64,000 nt of DNA from Betaproteobacteria bacterium MOLA814 (GTDB taxonomy: Bacteria; Pseudomonadota; Gammaproteobacteria; Burkholderiales; Burkholderiaceae_C): positions 595,018-659,017 of the forward strand of contig AYMW01000001.1 of assembly GCA_000496475.1 (NCBI GenBank), read 5' to 3'. How positions within the stretch are numbered: the first letter of the stretch is position 1; the number at the start of each line of letters is the position of its first letter. The position numbers and the translations under genes were made by a program. The notes beneath the pieces are model-generated. The model was not told the DNA's origin and ran no database searches. It worked only from the letters and a program-made list of their open reading frames with translations. Of this stretch, positions 36,894 through 46,393 are shown in pieces.

Positions 36894-38690
36894 ATGACCA
36901 CCCCTACCCCGACCAAAACCCAAGGCTTGCTGTCGCTCAGCCCATTTATCAAGCCCTACCGTTGGCAGGTTGGCTTTGCGCTGCTGATGTTGTTGGCCGC
37001 CGCAGCCGCCACGCTGGTATTTCCCACCGCGCTGCGCAAACTCATAGACGGTGGCTTAAGCAGCACCAGTGGCAACAACCCGCAAGACATAGCGTGGTAC
37101 TTCGCGATGTTATTCGGCGTGGCCGTGGCATTGGCCTTGTTTTCGGGCGCGCGGTTTTTTATGGTGAGTTGGCTGGGCGAGCGCATAACAGCCGATATTC
37201 GCCAAGCTGTTTACGCGCGGGTGCTCAACCAAAGCCCACAGTTTTTTGAACAAACACCCACTGGCGATGTGCTGTCCCGCTTGAGCGCTGACACCACCTT
37301 GGTGCAAACCGTGGTGGGCTCATCACTGAGCATGGGCCTGCGCAACGCTGTGATGGGACTTGGCGCTTTGGGCATGCTGGTGTGGCACCACCCGCTCATG
37401 ATGGCCCAGGTCTGCGTCGGTTTGTTGCTGGTGATAGCGCCAAGTATGTGGATGGGCAGGCGCGTGCGCCGCCTATCACGCGACAGCCAAGACCGTGTGG
37501 CCGACGCCAGCGCGCTGGCCAGTGAGGTGTTGAATGCCATCACAGTGGTTCAAAGCTATACCGCGCAAGGCCGAGAGGCCTCGCGTTTTGAGCACTCGAC
37601 CAACGCGGCTTTTCGCTCGGCTATTCGCCGCTCTACCGCGCGCTCAGCATTGGTTACATTTGTGATGGTTACCACCAGTGCGGCCTTGCTATGGGGCTTG
37701 TACATGGGCACGCTGGCCGTGTTGGCTGGGACGCTCAGCCCAGGCGAGCTTGGACAAACTGTGTTGTATGTGATTATTTTGGCCGGTGCCTTTGCAGTGC
37801 TGGGCGAAGTGAGTGGTGACTTGTTGCGCGCTGCCGGAGCCAGCGAGCGCCTCATTGAATTGCTGCACATGCCCAGTCACATCCAAGAGGCCACGCACAC
37901 ACAACCACTCAAACCCAGCCATCAAGGATTGGATGTGCAATTGATCAACGTGCAGTTTGCCTACCCATCCCGTCTAGAGATGCCCGCTCTACACGGTATC
38001 AACCTGCACATTAAGGCCGGCACAACTGTTGCACTGGTGGGCGCCAGTGGGGCGGGTAAAACCACCATCATGCAACTGCTGCAACGTTTTTATGACACGC
38101 AAGACGGCAGCATATTGCTACAAGGTACATCCATTAAAACCTTGGCTTTAACGGACTTGCGCACCCACGTTGGTGTGGTGCCGCAAGAGCCCGTGGTGTT
38201 TGCCGCATCAGCTCTAGACAACATCCGCTATGGCCGTCCAGACGCCACCAACGACGAGGTGGTTGCCGCGGCCAAAGCGGCCTACGCACACGACTTCATC
38301 ATGGCCTTGCCCATGGGCTACGAAACCTTCATGGGAGAGCGTGGTGTGCGCCTGTCTGGCGGTCAACGCCAGCGCTTGGCCATTGCCCGTGCCATGCTGA
38401 AAAATGCACCGCTGCTACTGCTTGATGAAGCGACCAGCGCACTCGATACCCACAGCGAACAAATGGTGCAAGCCGCCCTAGACCGCGCCATGCAAGGCCG
38501 TACCACCATTGTGGTGGCGCACCGTTTGTCAACCGTACAACGCGCCGACAGCATTGTGGTGATTGCTGGCGGACACATTGTGGAGCAAGGCAAGCACCAC
38601 GAGTTATTGGCTCACAACGGGGCTTACGCGGCATTGGCACAGGCACAGTTTGGTCAGGAAGCGCCGGCTGTTGAACCTGCGCTGACCTAG
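36894..38690 (+). CDS. ABC exporter, fused membrane and ATPase domains (MsbA-like)
   Basis: A 598-residue half-transporter with six membrane helices (about residues 20-325), FtsX-independent, fused to an ATPase domain (about 345-585). The ATPase has Walker A GASGAGKTTI, the Q-loop VVPQEPVVFA, the signature LSGGQRQRLAIARA and Walker B LLLLDEATSALD. It is of the MsbA/multidrug exporter group and works as a homodimer. It lies 37 bases after the AttH-like gene, so it may be in the same transcript. The exported compound cannot be read from sequence. Confidence 0.9.
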   Translation: MTTPTPTKTQGLLSLSPFIKPYRWQVGFALLMLLAAAAATLVFPTALRKLIDGGLSSTSGNNPQDIAWYFAMLFGVAVALALFSGARFFMVSWLGERITADIRQAVYARVLNQSPQFFEQTPTGDVLSRLSADTTLVQTVVGSSLSMGLRNAVMGLGALGMLVWHHPLMMAQVCVGLLLVIAPSMWMGRRVRRLSRDSQDRVADASALASEVLNAITVVQSYTAQGREASRFEHSTNAAFRSAIRRSTARSALVTFVMVTTSAALLWGLYMGTLAVLAGTLSPGELGQTVLYVIILAGAFAVLGEVSGDLLRAAGASERLIELLHMPSHIQEATHTQPLKPSHQGLDVQLINVQFAYPSRLEMPALHGINLHIKAGTTVALVGASGAGKTTIMQLLQRFYDTQDGSILLQGTSIKTLALTDLRTHVGVVPQEPVVFAASALDNIRYGRPDATNDEVVAAAKAAYAHDFIMALPMGYETFMGERGVRLSGGQRQRLAIARAMLKNAPLLLLDEATSALDTHSEQMVQAALDRAMQGRTTIVVAHRLSTVQRADSIVVIAGGHIVEQGKHHELLAHNGAYAALAQAQFGQEAPAVEPALT

Positions 38691-38718
38691 TACGACCTAC
38701 TGGTTTTACGAGCTGGTT

Positions 38719-39795
38719 TTACCCGCCAGCAACCAACGCAGCAATCGCCTCACCCACATCATGGGTGGTGGCTGAACCACCCAGATCTGGGGTGTGCGGA
38801 CCTGTACGCAGCACGTCCTCCACAGCTTTCAAAATGGCATCGTGGGCGGCCTGTTCACCTAAGAACTCCAGCATCAAAGCGGCGCTCCAAATCATGGCAA
38901 TAGGGTTGGCAATGCCCTTGCCAACAATGTCTGGCGCAGAACCATGAACGGGCTCAAACAGCGATGGGAATTGTCGTTCAGGGTTGAGATTGGCAGATGG
39001 TGCCAAACCAATGGTGCCGGTGGTTGCCGGACCCAAATCAGACAAAATATCACCAAACAAATTACTGGCGACCACCACGCTAAAGCGGTCTGGCTGCAAC
39101 ACAAAGCGTGCCGACAAAATATCAATGTGTTGCTTGTCGGTCACCACATCTGGGTAGTCTTGACCCACCACATCTGCGCGTTTGTCCCACCACGGCATGC
39201 TCACGGCGATGCCGTTGCTTTTGGTTGCAATGGTGAGGTGCTTTCGCTCGCGCTTGCGCGCTTCTTCAAAGGCGTAGCGCAGCACACGGTCCGTACCCAC
39301 GCGTGAAAACACAGACTCTTGTATGACAATTTCCCGCTCAGTGCCCTCGAACATCACACCACCCAACGCGGTGTACTCACCCTCCGTGTTTTCACGCACC
39401 ACCAAGTAATCAATGTCGCCTGGCTTGCGTCCAGCCAACGGACACGTCACGCCTTCAAACAAGCGCACAGGACGCAAGTTAACGTATTGGTCAAACTCGC
39501 GCCTGAACTTGAGCAACGAGCCCCACAGTGATACATGGTCAGGCACCGTCGCTGGCCAACCCACTGCGCCAAACAACAAGGCATCAGAAGTGCTTAATTG
39601 CGCCTTCCAGTCATCGGGCATCATCTGACCGTGCGCTTGGTAGTAATCACAACTTGCCCACGCAATAGGCAACAAACTGAGCTCAAAGCCAAAGCGCTTG
39701 GCGGCAACTTCCAACACCGCCAATGCGGGTGGCATAACCTCTTGGCCGATGCCGTCGCCGGGAATAACGGCAATGTGATGGGTGCGTGTGGTCAT
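38719..39795 (-). CDS. Tartrate/D-malate dehydrogenase-type enzyme (isocitrate/isopropylmalate dehydrogenase family)
   Basis: A 358-residue NAD- and divalent-metal-dependent beta-decarboxylating dehydrogenase. The N-terminus has HIAVIPGDGIGQEVMP, and the TTUC/DmlA-type features VRENTEGEYTALGGVMFEG and LFEPVHGSAPDIVGKGIANP are seen. These resemble D-malate/tartrate dehydrogenases more than LeuB. The ATG at 39795 is used; an in-frame extension to 39912 has no conserved sequence. It stands alone with a large upstream gap and is convergent with the ABC exporter. Confidence 0.87.
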   Translation of the reverse strand: MTTRTHHIAVIPGDGIGQEVMPPALAVLEVAAKRFGFELSLLPIAWASCDYYQAHGQMMPDDWKAQLSTSDALLFGAVGWPATVPDHVSLWGSLLKFRREFDQYVNLRPVRLFEGVTCPLAGRKPGDIDYLVVRENTEGEYTALGGVMFEGTEREIVIQESVFSRVGTDRVLRYAFEEARKRERKHLTIATKSNGIAVSMPWWDKRADVVGQDYPDVVTDKQHIDILSARFVLQPDRFSVVVASNLFGDILSDLGPATTGTIGLAPSANLNPERQFPSLFEPVHGSAPDIVGKGIANPIAMIWSAALMLEFLGEQAAHDAILKAVEDVLRTGPHTPDLGGSATTHDVGEAIAALVAGG

Positions 39796-40132
39796 AGTGG
39801 TGGTGGTAAAAAATGCTGCATGTACAAGCTGGTATTTTAATCGCATAGCCTGCAGCCATTGGCCCCTACCAGTGCCGCCTGCCATGCCCGACACTAGCGC
39901 TGTGTCGCGCAACCTTGCCAGTCACCGAGGACCTAGGGAAGACCCCAGACATGGCACGTTACGCCAAGGAGGTGGCTGCACAGGTGTCACATGCGTGCAA
40001 CAACACTTGGGCATTCATGCGTAATGTAGGTGACTGATTTGTTCCATCCTGCCACGCATGAGCAACAACTTGCGTTGAAAAACAGTTCAAGCACACACGC
40101 TGTGGCGTCACATACAGAAAGCAATAGCCGTT
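39796..40132. other. Intergenic stretch without recognised genes
   Basis: 337 bases separate the dehydrogenase start on the minus strand from the DUF1330 gene on the plus strand. I see no plausible protein of good quality, no RNA gene and no clear hairpin. It should contain the two divergent promoters. Confidence 0.5.
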
Positions 40133-40450
40133 ATGAGTTCAGATATCCCGGTATACATGGTGGTCAACCTGACCGTACAAGACGCTGCTGCATACAGAAA
40201 CTATGAAAAAGGTTTTTTCGCCATTCTCAAACGATACGGTGGTGAGTTCCTCACCTTTGATGATGCGCACATCACCTTAGAAGGTAGCAAGCCACCAAAC
40301 GGACGAATGATTATTTTTAAGTTCCCCTCAGAGGAGCAGGCCACCAGCTGGTATGCAGACCCTGAGTACCAAACGCTCAGCGAATTCCGCCGTCAAGGCA
40401 CACAACTTGAATACCTAACCCTGCTACACGGTTTACCAGCGCGCGCGTAA
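40133..40450 (+). CDS. DUF1330 family protein
   Basis: A 105-residue protein of the DUF1330 family (dimeric alpha-beta barrel). Family-type segments are VYMVVNLTVQDAAAYRNYEKGF near the start and IIFKFPSEEQATSWYADPEYQTL in the middle. The function of the family is not known; members often sit near catabolic or stress genes. A 187-base gap without recognisable features separates it from the MFS gene. Confidence 0.85.
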   Translation: MSSDIPVYMVVNLTVQDAAAYRNYEKGFFAILKRYGGEFLTFDDAHITLEGSKPPNGRMIIFKFPSEEQATSWYADPEYQTLSEFRRQGTQLEYLTLLHGLPARA

Positions 40451-40637
40451 CCCATCAGGCAAGCGTCACACGGGGGTGTCAACATGGTCGGTTGTCTCAC
40501 ACAATCGCCCAACAACAAACCCCTGTGTTGGGTCATAGGTGCTGGCACCTGCGCAGTCGCAGGCTGCAGTCAGTTTCTGTGAGCAATAGTGTCTGAATGT
40601 TGTTCATGATGCACGTCAATAACCCATAAACCATCCG

Positions 40638-41909
40638 ATGAAATCTCCTACTGCTACAACCCCTTCTTGGCTGAGCGCACACCCTGTTTTGGTCGCCATA
40701 GGACTTGCGTTGGGTACCAGCTTAGGAGCCAGTTTGGCGCGTTTCTCATACGCGCTGTTTGTCCCAACTATGCGCGACGACCTCAACTGGTCGTACACCA
40801 TATTGGGCAGCATGAACACCGCGCACGCCATGGGCTATTGTGTGGGAGCGATCACGCTGTCTATGGTGATAAAGCGCTTTTCGTCTTGGGTTGCCTTCAC
40901 GGCGGGGGGTGTTTTAACCAGTATTTTCTTGGGTATGTGCGGCCTCTTTACCGACCCTGGTGCCATCGGCTTGTTGCGGTTTTTATCGGGCTTTACCAGT
41001 GCATCTGTGTTTGCAGGCGGTACGGTATTGATTGCACAATTGGCCAGCTTTCACCCCAAACGCTCTGGGCTGTTGCTGGGTATTTACTACGCAGGTGGTG
41101 GCTTTGGCATGGTTGTTTCGGCCTTCTTGGTGCCCATGTCGTTAAGTCTCGCGGCGCAATGGGGCATGCCACACACGTGGCAACTGGGCTGGTTTGCCAT
41201 TGGCCTGACAGGCTTGCTCATGACGCTGTTGATGTGGTTGCCGAGCGTGTCTGTGCCCAAATCACCGCCACGTGCCAAGAGCAATGACAGCACGCCCGTT
41301 AAGCTGTATGCCAAAGTAGCCGCCGGCTACTTTTGCTTTGGCATGGGCTATATCGGCTACATCACATTCATCATGTCTATGCTGCGAGAACTGGGGTGGC
41401 ACAACGCCAGCCTGACTTGGTTTTACGTCACCATGGGTGTGTTTGGTATGTTCAGCGCGCAAATTTGGGCCAAAGCTTTGGACACATTCAAAGGTGGTGA
41501 ATGCTTGGCCATCATCAACGCACTGATGGCGTTGTCGTGTCTGATACCTGGCTACTTGGCGTCTCAAAGTGGTGACAGCCAAGCCGCCTTGAGTGTGCCG
41601 TTTATTTATTTGTCTGGGGTTATTTTCGGCGGATGTGTCGCAACCGCTGTGGCATCAACCACCTCATTCATCAAGCACAATTTGCCACAAAGCCAGTGGA
41701 TTGGGGCCATCACTGTGTTCACCAGCATTTTTGCTGTGGGCCAAATTGTGGGCCCCTCATTGACTGGCTGGGTATCCGATAGAGCCGGCACGCTGTCCAG
41801 CGGGTTTTTAGTGTCTGCTGGTATTTTGTTGCTAGGCTCTGTGCTGGCGCTGTGGCAAAAGCCACTGCAAATGCGTCACACAGCCAGCCACATGGGCAGT
41901 GGTCACTGA
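40638..41909 (+). CDS. MFS transporter, YbfB/YjiJ type
   Basis: A 423-residue carrier with about 12 membrane helices of the YbfB/YjiJ subfamily. It begins with an ASLARFSYALFVPTMRDDLNWS segment (N-terminal helix with the R-F/Y-S pattern typical of the group) and has the GYCVGAI and SGLLLGIYYAGGGFGMVVS segments in helices 2 and 5. Its substrate is unknown. The gene stands alone between two gaps. It is convergent with cydB, 49 bases away. Confidence 0.9.
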   Translation: MKSPTATTPSWLSAHPVLVAIGLALGTSLGASLARFSYALFVPTMRDDLNWSYTILGSMNTAHAMGYCVGAITLSMVIKRFSSWVAFTAGGVLTSIFLGMCGLFTDPGAIGLLRFLSGFTSASVFAGGTVLIAQLASFHPKRSGLLLGIYYAGGGFGMVVSAFLVPMSLSLAAQWGMPHTWQLGWFAIGLTGLLMTLLMWLPSVSVPKSPPRAKSNDSTPVKLYAKVAAGYFCFGMGYIGYITFIMSMLRELGWHNASLTWFYVTMGVFGMFSAQIWAKALDTFKGGECLAIINALMALSCLIPGYLASQSGDSQAALSVPFIYLSGVIFGGCVATAVASTTSFIKHNLPQSQWIGAITVFTSIFAVGQIVGPSLTGWVSDRAGTLSSGFLVSAGILLLGSVLALWQKPLQMRHTASHMGSGH

Positions 41910-41958
41910 ACACTTGGCTTGATACGCGTGATTATGTTGGGCAGTAGGTAACAAGCGT

Positions 41959-43008
41959 TCAGTATTTCAAAGCGGTGCTTTTACCCCAAAACACGCGGTA
42001 TGCGAATACCGTGTAGCCAACAATGACTGGCAACACCACCACCGTTCCGTAAAAAATAACCATCAGTGCCTCTGGACTGCTGGCGGCTTGCCAGATACTA
42101 AGCTCATCAACCACCAGCCATGGGAAGAGGCTGTAAGCCAAACCATAAAAAGCCAACAAAAAGATGCCCACTGTGCACGCAAAGGGAACGGCTACGCCGT
42201 ACTCGTTTCCTTGCGCCAAGCGCACGGGAAGGCGTTTGAGGCTGCGCGCGATCACCACAAACAAAGCCAGTGTGACCGCTGGAATGGGTATCAGCATGAC
42301 CACATTGGGGAAGCTGAACCATTTGTCAAAGATTCGCTCACTTACCCAAGGTGTTGCCAATGAAATAGCGGCCACACCTGCGCCTGTTAGCCACAAGCTG
42401 GCTTGCGCCCAGCGTACGGCTTTGAGTTGCAACACACCTTCGGATTTCATAATCAACCACCCCGAACCCAACAAACAATAGGCGGCGACCAAACACAAAC
42501 CAATCAATGCGCTGAATAACTGGCTGGCCCAATGTGTTTCGAAACCAGTGACCAAGTGACCCAGCATGAAGCCTTGTGACCAACCGGCCAACAACGAGCC
42601 TGTGTAAAACAGCTTGTCCCACATCGGCTTGTGCTCTGCACGGGCCTTGACCCTGAATTCAAAGGCCACACCTCGCAAGGTTAGCGCCACCAGCATCAAT
42701 GCCACTGGCAAGTACAGTGACCCCAGTATCAGGCCATGTGCGGCGGGAAAAGCCACCAACAAAATGCCCACACCCAGCACCAACCAGGTCTCGTTGGCAT
42801 CCCAAAAAGGGCCAATGCTGGCGATCATGCTGTCTTTTTGTGCCTCATTGTCGGCTCGGCGCAGCAGCACGCCAACACCCAGGTCGTAACCGTCCATGAT
42901 GACGTAGGCCAGCATGGCCAGCGCCATGACCAGCACAAACACAATGGGCAGCCAGCCTGCAGGTGTTGACAAGTCAGGCATGACAAGCGCGGTTGTTGCA
43001 TCAAGCAT
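41959..43008 (-). CDS. cydB: Cytochrome bd-type quinol oxidase subunit II
   Basis: The 349-residue partner subunit of the terminal oxidase, with eight predicted membrane helices and the YVIMDGYDLGVGVLL start motif, IGPFWDANETWLV, and the C-terminal YTVFAYRVFWGK tail. It starts at ATG 43008 (GGAGG site 6 bases upstream) and overlaps cydA by eight bases. Only 49 bases lie between its stop and the neighbouring convergent gene, so no cydX-type small subunit follows it here, and cydDC are not in the window. Confidence 0.95.
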   Translation of the reverse strand: MLDATTALVMPDLSTPAGWLPIVFVLVMALAMLAYVIMDGYDLGVGVLLRRADNEAQKDSMIASIGPFWDANETWLVLGVGILLVAFPAAHGLILGSLYLPVALMLVALTLRGVAFEFRVKARAEHKPMWDKLFYTGSLLAGWSQGFMLGHLVTGFETHWASQLFSALIGLCLVAAYCLLGSGWLIMKSEGVLQLKAVRWAQASLWLTGAGVAAISLATPWVSERIFDKWFSFPNVVMLIPIPAVTLALFVVIARSLKRLPVRLAQGNEYGVAVPFACTVGIFLLAFYGLAYSLFPWLVVDELSIWQAASSPEALMVIFYGTVVVLPVIVGYTVFAYRVFWGKSTALKY

Positions 43009-44347
43009 GGGTGACCTCCACATGCATGTTCGCTGGCGCGCCCTTGCGGGCTAGGTGAAACAACACACTGATGTAAGCGAACAGCAAACCAGCGTAGAGC
43101 GTGACGTAAGTGACCAAGGTAAACAATATATTGCTCGCAGGCACCTCAGATGCAGCTTGCGCCGCAGTCAACACACCGTATACCAACCAGGGTTGCCGCC
43201 CAATTTCAGTCACGTACCAACCTGCTACCAGCGCCACCCAACCTGAAAACGTCATGGCCACCAACACGCGCAACAACCAGGTCTTTGGCACTCCCGCGTC
43301 ACGGTTGCTGCGTCGCATTTGCCACACACTCAACCAACTGACTGCCAACATCAACAAGCCTGTAGCCACCATGATGCGGAAAGCAAAAAACACAGGTGCA
43401 ACGGGCGGGCTTTTGTCGCCAAACGCTTTGATGCCTTTCACCTCCCCGTTGATGTCGTGGGTGAGGTACAGCGACGCCAGCTTGGGAATGGCGATCTCAA
43501 ACTTGTTGCTTTGCGTGGCCTTGTCCGGTATGGCGAACAACACGGCGGGCGCGCCTTGTTGCGTGTCCCAAATACCTTCCATGGCGGCTACTTTGGCTGG
43601 CTGGTGCTCTAGCGTGTTCAAACCGTGCAAGTCTCCCACCACAATTTGCAATGGAATAACAGCAGCTGCTATGTACAAGCCAGTGCGCAATGAGGCTCTG
43701 ACCGCCAAGCCGCTGTCACCGCGCAGCCACCGGTAGGCTGACAGGCCTGCCAACAGGAACGCTACGGTCAAGCCTGAGGCCAACATCATGTGCGAGAACC
43801 GGTAGGGAAACGATGGGTTAAATATGACTTCTAACCAGCTGGTCACATGCGCTTGCCCGTCGATCATGACAAAGCCAGTGGGCGTGTGCATCCAGGAGTT
43901 GAGCGCCAGTATCCAAAAAGCCGACAACGTTGTACCTCCAGCTACCAACAATGTAGCGGTGGTGTGGACCCGTTCGCTGACGCGCCCGCGGCCAAACAAC
44001 ATAATTCCCAGCATGGTGGCTTCTAAGAAGAAAGCGGTGAGCACCTCATACGCTAGCAACGGGCCAGCCACGTTGCCCACCGTGTTCATGAAGCCTGGCC
44101 AGTTGGTGCCAAATTGGAAGCTCATGGTGATACCGCTGACCACACCAAGAGCGAATGTGAGCGCAAATACCTTGACCCAAAACTGGTAGGCCTCCATCCA
44201 ATGGTCTAAGCCAGTGGCAATAAAACGTGTTTTGAAAAACAGCAGTACCCACCCCATACCGATGGTGATGGTTGGAAAGAGAATGTGAAAGGTAATGTTG
44301 GCGGCAAACTGCATGCGCGCCAACATGAGGGGGTCAAAGTTGTCCAT
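43001..44347 (-). CDS. cydA: Cytochrome bd-type quinol oxidase subunit I (short Q-loop type)
   Basis: Subunit I oxidises quinol and reduces oxygen, with haems b558, b595 and d. At 448 residues it is shorter than E. coli CydA (522). The Q-loop region near GEVKGIKAFGDKSPP is short, which places it with the cyanide-insensitive CioA-type oxidases. Haem-ligand context is seen at H21 (NITFHILFPTITIG) and in SHMMLASGLT, and the quinol-side EIGRQPWLVYGVL motif is intact. It overlaps the regulator gene by 14 bases and cydB by eight bases. Confidence 0.95.
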   Translation of the reverse strand: MDNFDPLMLARMQFAANITFHILFPTITIGMGWVLLFFKTRFIATGLDHWMEAYQFWVKVFALTFALGVVSGITMSFQFGTNWPGFMNTVGNVAGPLLAYEVLTAFFLEATMLGIMLFGRGRVSERVHTTATLLVAGGTTLSAFWILALNSWMHTPTGFVMIDGQAHVTSWLEVIFNPSFPYRFSHMMLASGLTVAFLLAGLSAYRWLRGDSGLAVRASLRTGLYIAAAVIPLQIVVGDLHGLNTLEHQPAKVAAMEGIWDTQQGAPAVLFAIPDKATQSNKFEIAIPKLASLYLTHDINGEVKGIKAFGDKSPPVAPVFFAFRIMVATGLLMLAVSWLSVWQMRRSNRDAGVPKTWLLRVLVAMTFSGWVALVAGWYVTEIGRQPWLVYGVLTAAQAASEVPASNILFTLVTYVTLYAGLLFAYISVLFHLARKGAPANMHVEVTHA

Positions 44348-44903
44348 GACTATTTCCTGTAAACGCTTGTTGAACGCGTTGTTTAACGAGCATCAGTTTT
44401 TGTACGTTGGTGCCCATCTTCATCAAACTGGCCAGCGTGGCTGAGTCCATTTTTTGCATCTCGTCTAACCAGTCGGTCATCATTTCAATAAAGCCATGCA
44501 TGAGCTTCATGCGCTCTTGGGCATGGATGTCGGCGGGCTCTGTCGGCGTCTCCATCAAGGCATCACGCAGCATGCTCAAGGTGGGGTCGATTTCTCGTTT
44601 TCGCCGCTCGTTGGCCAGTGTTCGAAAAATAGCCCATACGTCCTCAGGTGCCTGAAAATACTCTCGCCTGTCATTGGGCAGGTGCATGAGCTTGACCAAA
44701 TTCCATGACTGCAACTCTTTCAGGCCCATGCTCACGTTGGAGCGTGAAAACCCCAAAGCCTCACCCACATCGTCTGCATTCAACGGCTTGGACGATACAT
44801 ACAGGAGCGCGTAGATTTGCCCTACGGTGCGGTTGATACCCCAGCGATTGCCCATTTCGCCGAAATGCATGACGAACTGCTGCGTGAGTGGCGGTAAATT
44901 CAT
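44334..44903 (-). CDS. MarR/GbsR-type transcriptional regulator
   Basis: A 189-residue winged-helix regulator with an N-terminal helix bundle and a helix-turn-helix, PLNADDVGEALGFSRSNVSMGLKEL (about residues 40-65), followed by a wing (LMHLPNDRREYFQ) and a long C-terminal dimerisation helix. This resembles the GbsR branch of the MarR superfamily. ATG at 44903 is used although a TTG four codons earlier is possible; neither has a strong ribosome binding site. It overlaps cydA by 14 bases and so is the first gene of the cydAB unit. Two palindromes upstream look like its operators. It probably senses a redox or respiratory signal; that is inferred. Confidence 0.87.
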   Translation of the reverse strand: MNLPPLTQQFVMHFGEMGNRWGINRTVGQIYALLYVSSKPLNADDVGEALGFSRSNVSMGLKELQSWNLVKLMHLPNDRREYFQAPEDVWAIFRTLANERRKREIDPTLSMLRDALMETPTEPADIHAQERMKLMHGFIEMMTDWLDEMQKMDSATLASLMKMGTNVQKLMLVKQRVQQAFTGNSHGQL

Positions 44904-44929
44904 GGGGGTGTCCAAGTGGTCGCTAATTT

Positions 44930-44961
44930 CTGAAGTTTCAGTCTTTACTGAAATTTCAGTA
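44930..44961. promoter_or_regulatory. Tandem palindromes upstream of the regulator-cydAB operon
   Basis: CTGAAGTTTCAG (44930-44941, one central mismatch) and CTGAAATTTCAG (44948-44959) lie 18 bases apart, centre to centre. The second extends to TACTGAAATTTCAGTA (44946-44961), a perfect 16-base palindrome. They lie 27-58 bases upstream of the regulator start codon, where an autoregulated operator is expected. Confidence 0.75.
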
Positions 44962-45331
44962 TACGCTCAAATACTAGTAGAAACCCTTATTTTTATCACA
45001 AGCCGCCACATCGCGAAAACTACGACGTCGATCCGCTAGCCTAAGGTTTCCGCAGCACCACATCAACCATCAGCTAGGTGACATCGGCCACGTTGATCGC
45101 CAGCGGGCTACTCAACAGGCGGGGCAGACCTCTCTCTCGGCAAACCTGTTGCACCTGATAAACGCGTGCTGGTGCTCAATAGTTTGGCCAGGCGCGTGCT
45201 GGAACAAACCGATGACACTGTGTGGTTGATGTGCGCAACTGAAGCACGCCATTATTTGTATATAAATAACGTTTATTCAATCTATATCGTTAAAGAACAA
45301 CCGCAATCGCTGTAGATTGTTATAGTGGTCT
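44962..45331. other. Non-coding or degraded stretch
   Basis: No intact gene is visible. On the plus strand, bases 45097-45315 form an open frame with no good start, whose translation has a coding-like middle (KRVLVLNSLARRVLEQTDD and VWLMCATEARHYLYINN). I do not recognise the family, so it may be a remnant of a lost gene or chance. The AT-rich block 45255-45300 could hold a promoter for the small frame that follows. Confidence 0.3.
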
Positions 45332-45592
45332 TTGGCCAATGGATTGGCGACAATAGACTACGCACAGGGGCAAGTTATCACTATCACAACCATTGCTACA
45401 GTTCAGCCAGAAGAACACGAAGACATGGATGAACCCTGGTGTGTCCCGGTGGTCCAAAGACCTGACATCACATCTAAAATTCGCCGCTACACACCAAGCA
45501 GCGACCGCATCGGCACACCACCAACTCAAGCTGTGGCCTCGGCAACAGAGCCCAGCGAAGTTGTCAAACCCAACCCGGTTCATCAGCACTGA
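45332..45592 (+). CDS. Possible small protein of unknown function
   Basis: An 86-residue frame with TTG start, rich in Thr, Pro, Val and Glu, low in hydrophobic residues, with no signal peptide. Codon use at third positions (mainly C and G) is like the neighbours, but there is no recognised domain, no convincing ribosome binding site and no ATG before residue 32. An alternative start is the ATG at 45425. It might not be expressed. It is divergent in sense to nothing functional and convergent with the GntR gene. Confidence 0.22.
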   Translation: MANGLATIDYAQGQVITITTIATVQPEEHEDMDEPWCVPVVQRPDITSKIRRYTPSSDRIGTPPTQAVASATEPSEVVKPNPVHQH

Positions 45593-45652
45593 TTAGACGA
45601 ACAGGCAGGGTTCAGAGGCGCTTGAAATAGCCATTGTGTGCGTTGCAGGCCA

Positions 45653-46330
45653 TCAAGCCGCTGTATGTGCAAGGGCTGCCTCACTGCCCATAAAGTTTTT
45701 ACACAAGGTTGCGCTGGCTAGGCTGGCATGTGTTTCTGACAGCTGTGCGGCCAAGTCGCCATGGCCTTCATTGATGGCATGGGCGATGGCGTGGTGCTCA
45801 CCCCAGATGCCATCGCGCCCTGCACTGTGCTGAAGCACGGCGCCCATGATGCGTCGCACATGTATCCAATGGCTCTGTGATGCTTCTAATATGTAGGCAT
45901 TGCCAGAGGCCTGATAAATAGCGCTGTGAAACGCCATATCGGCCTCAATCAACACACGGACGTCGTCCCCTGCCGCCGCCTCACGTCCCGCCTCGATCAA
46001 CGAATTGGGTATGTTGGCGCCAGCAGCCGCAGCAAGCCTGGCAGCCAAAGCGTCCATCGCACCACGTACTTGGTACAACTGCCCTATGCGCGAAGGGTCT
46101 AACTGTGTGACGAGCAAGCCCCTGCCAGGTGCATCTTCTAACAAACCATCTTTTTTCAGCAAACGCAGTGCTTGCAGCACTGGCGAACGCGAGACATTGA
46201 GTTGCTCGGCCAGGTCTTCTTGGGTGATGCGCTCACCTGGGGCAAGCTTGCCTGAGCTGATTGCATCCAGCAGTGTTTTGTAGACCTCGTCGACATAGTC
46301 CGTGCGACAAGGGATCTTGGCTAAGATCAA
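45653..46330 (-). CDS. GntR family regulator (FCD type)
   Basis: A 225-residue regulator with a winged helix (about residues 14-75, EDLAEQLNVSRSPVLQALRLL) and a C-terminal all-helical FCD ligand domain (about 85-215), with metal-ligand type His residues such as in AFHSAIYQAS. The start is a TTG at 46330, backed by an AGGAG site six bases upstream; no ATG is in range. It lies 63 bases after the class II aldolase gene on the same strand and probably represses the oxygenase operon through the palindrome at 49814-49831. The inducer would be the substrate or a product. Confidence 0.9.
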   Translation of the reverse strand: MILAKIPCRTDYVDEVYKTLLDAISSGKLAPGERITQEDLAEQLNVSRSPVLQALRLLKKDGLLEDAPGRGLLVTQLDPSRIGQLYQVRGAMDALAARLAAAAGANIPNSLIEAGREAAAGDDVRVLIEADMAFHSAIYQASGNAYILEASQSHWIHVRRIMGAVLQHSAGRDGIWGEHHAIAHAINEGHGDLAAQLSETHASLASATLCKNFMGSEAALAHTAA

Positions 46331-46393
46331 TTCAAGCTCCTGTTATTAATAGTGCATAGCTTAAAGCCTATGTCTGAGCACAACGAACCTGTC

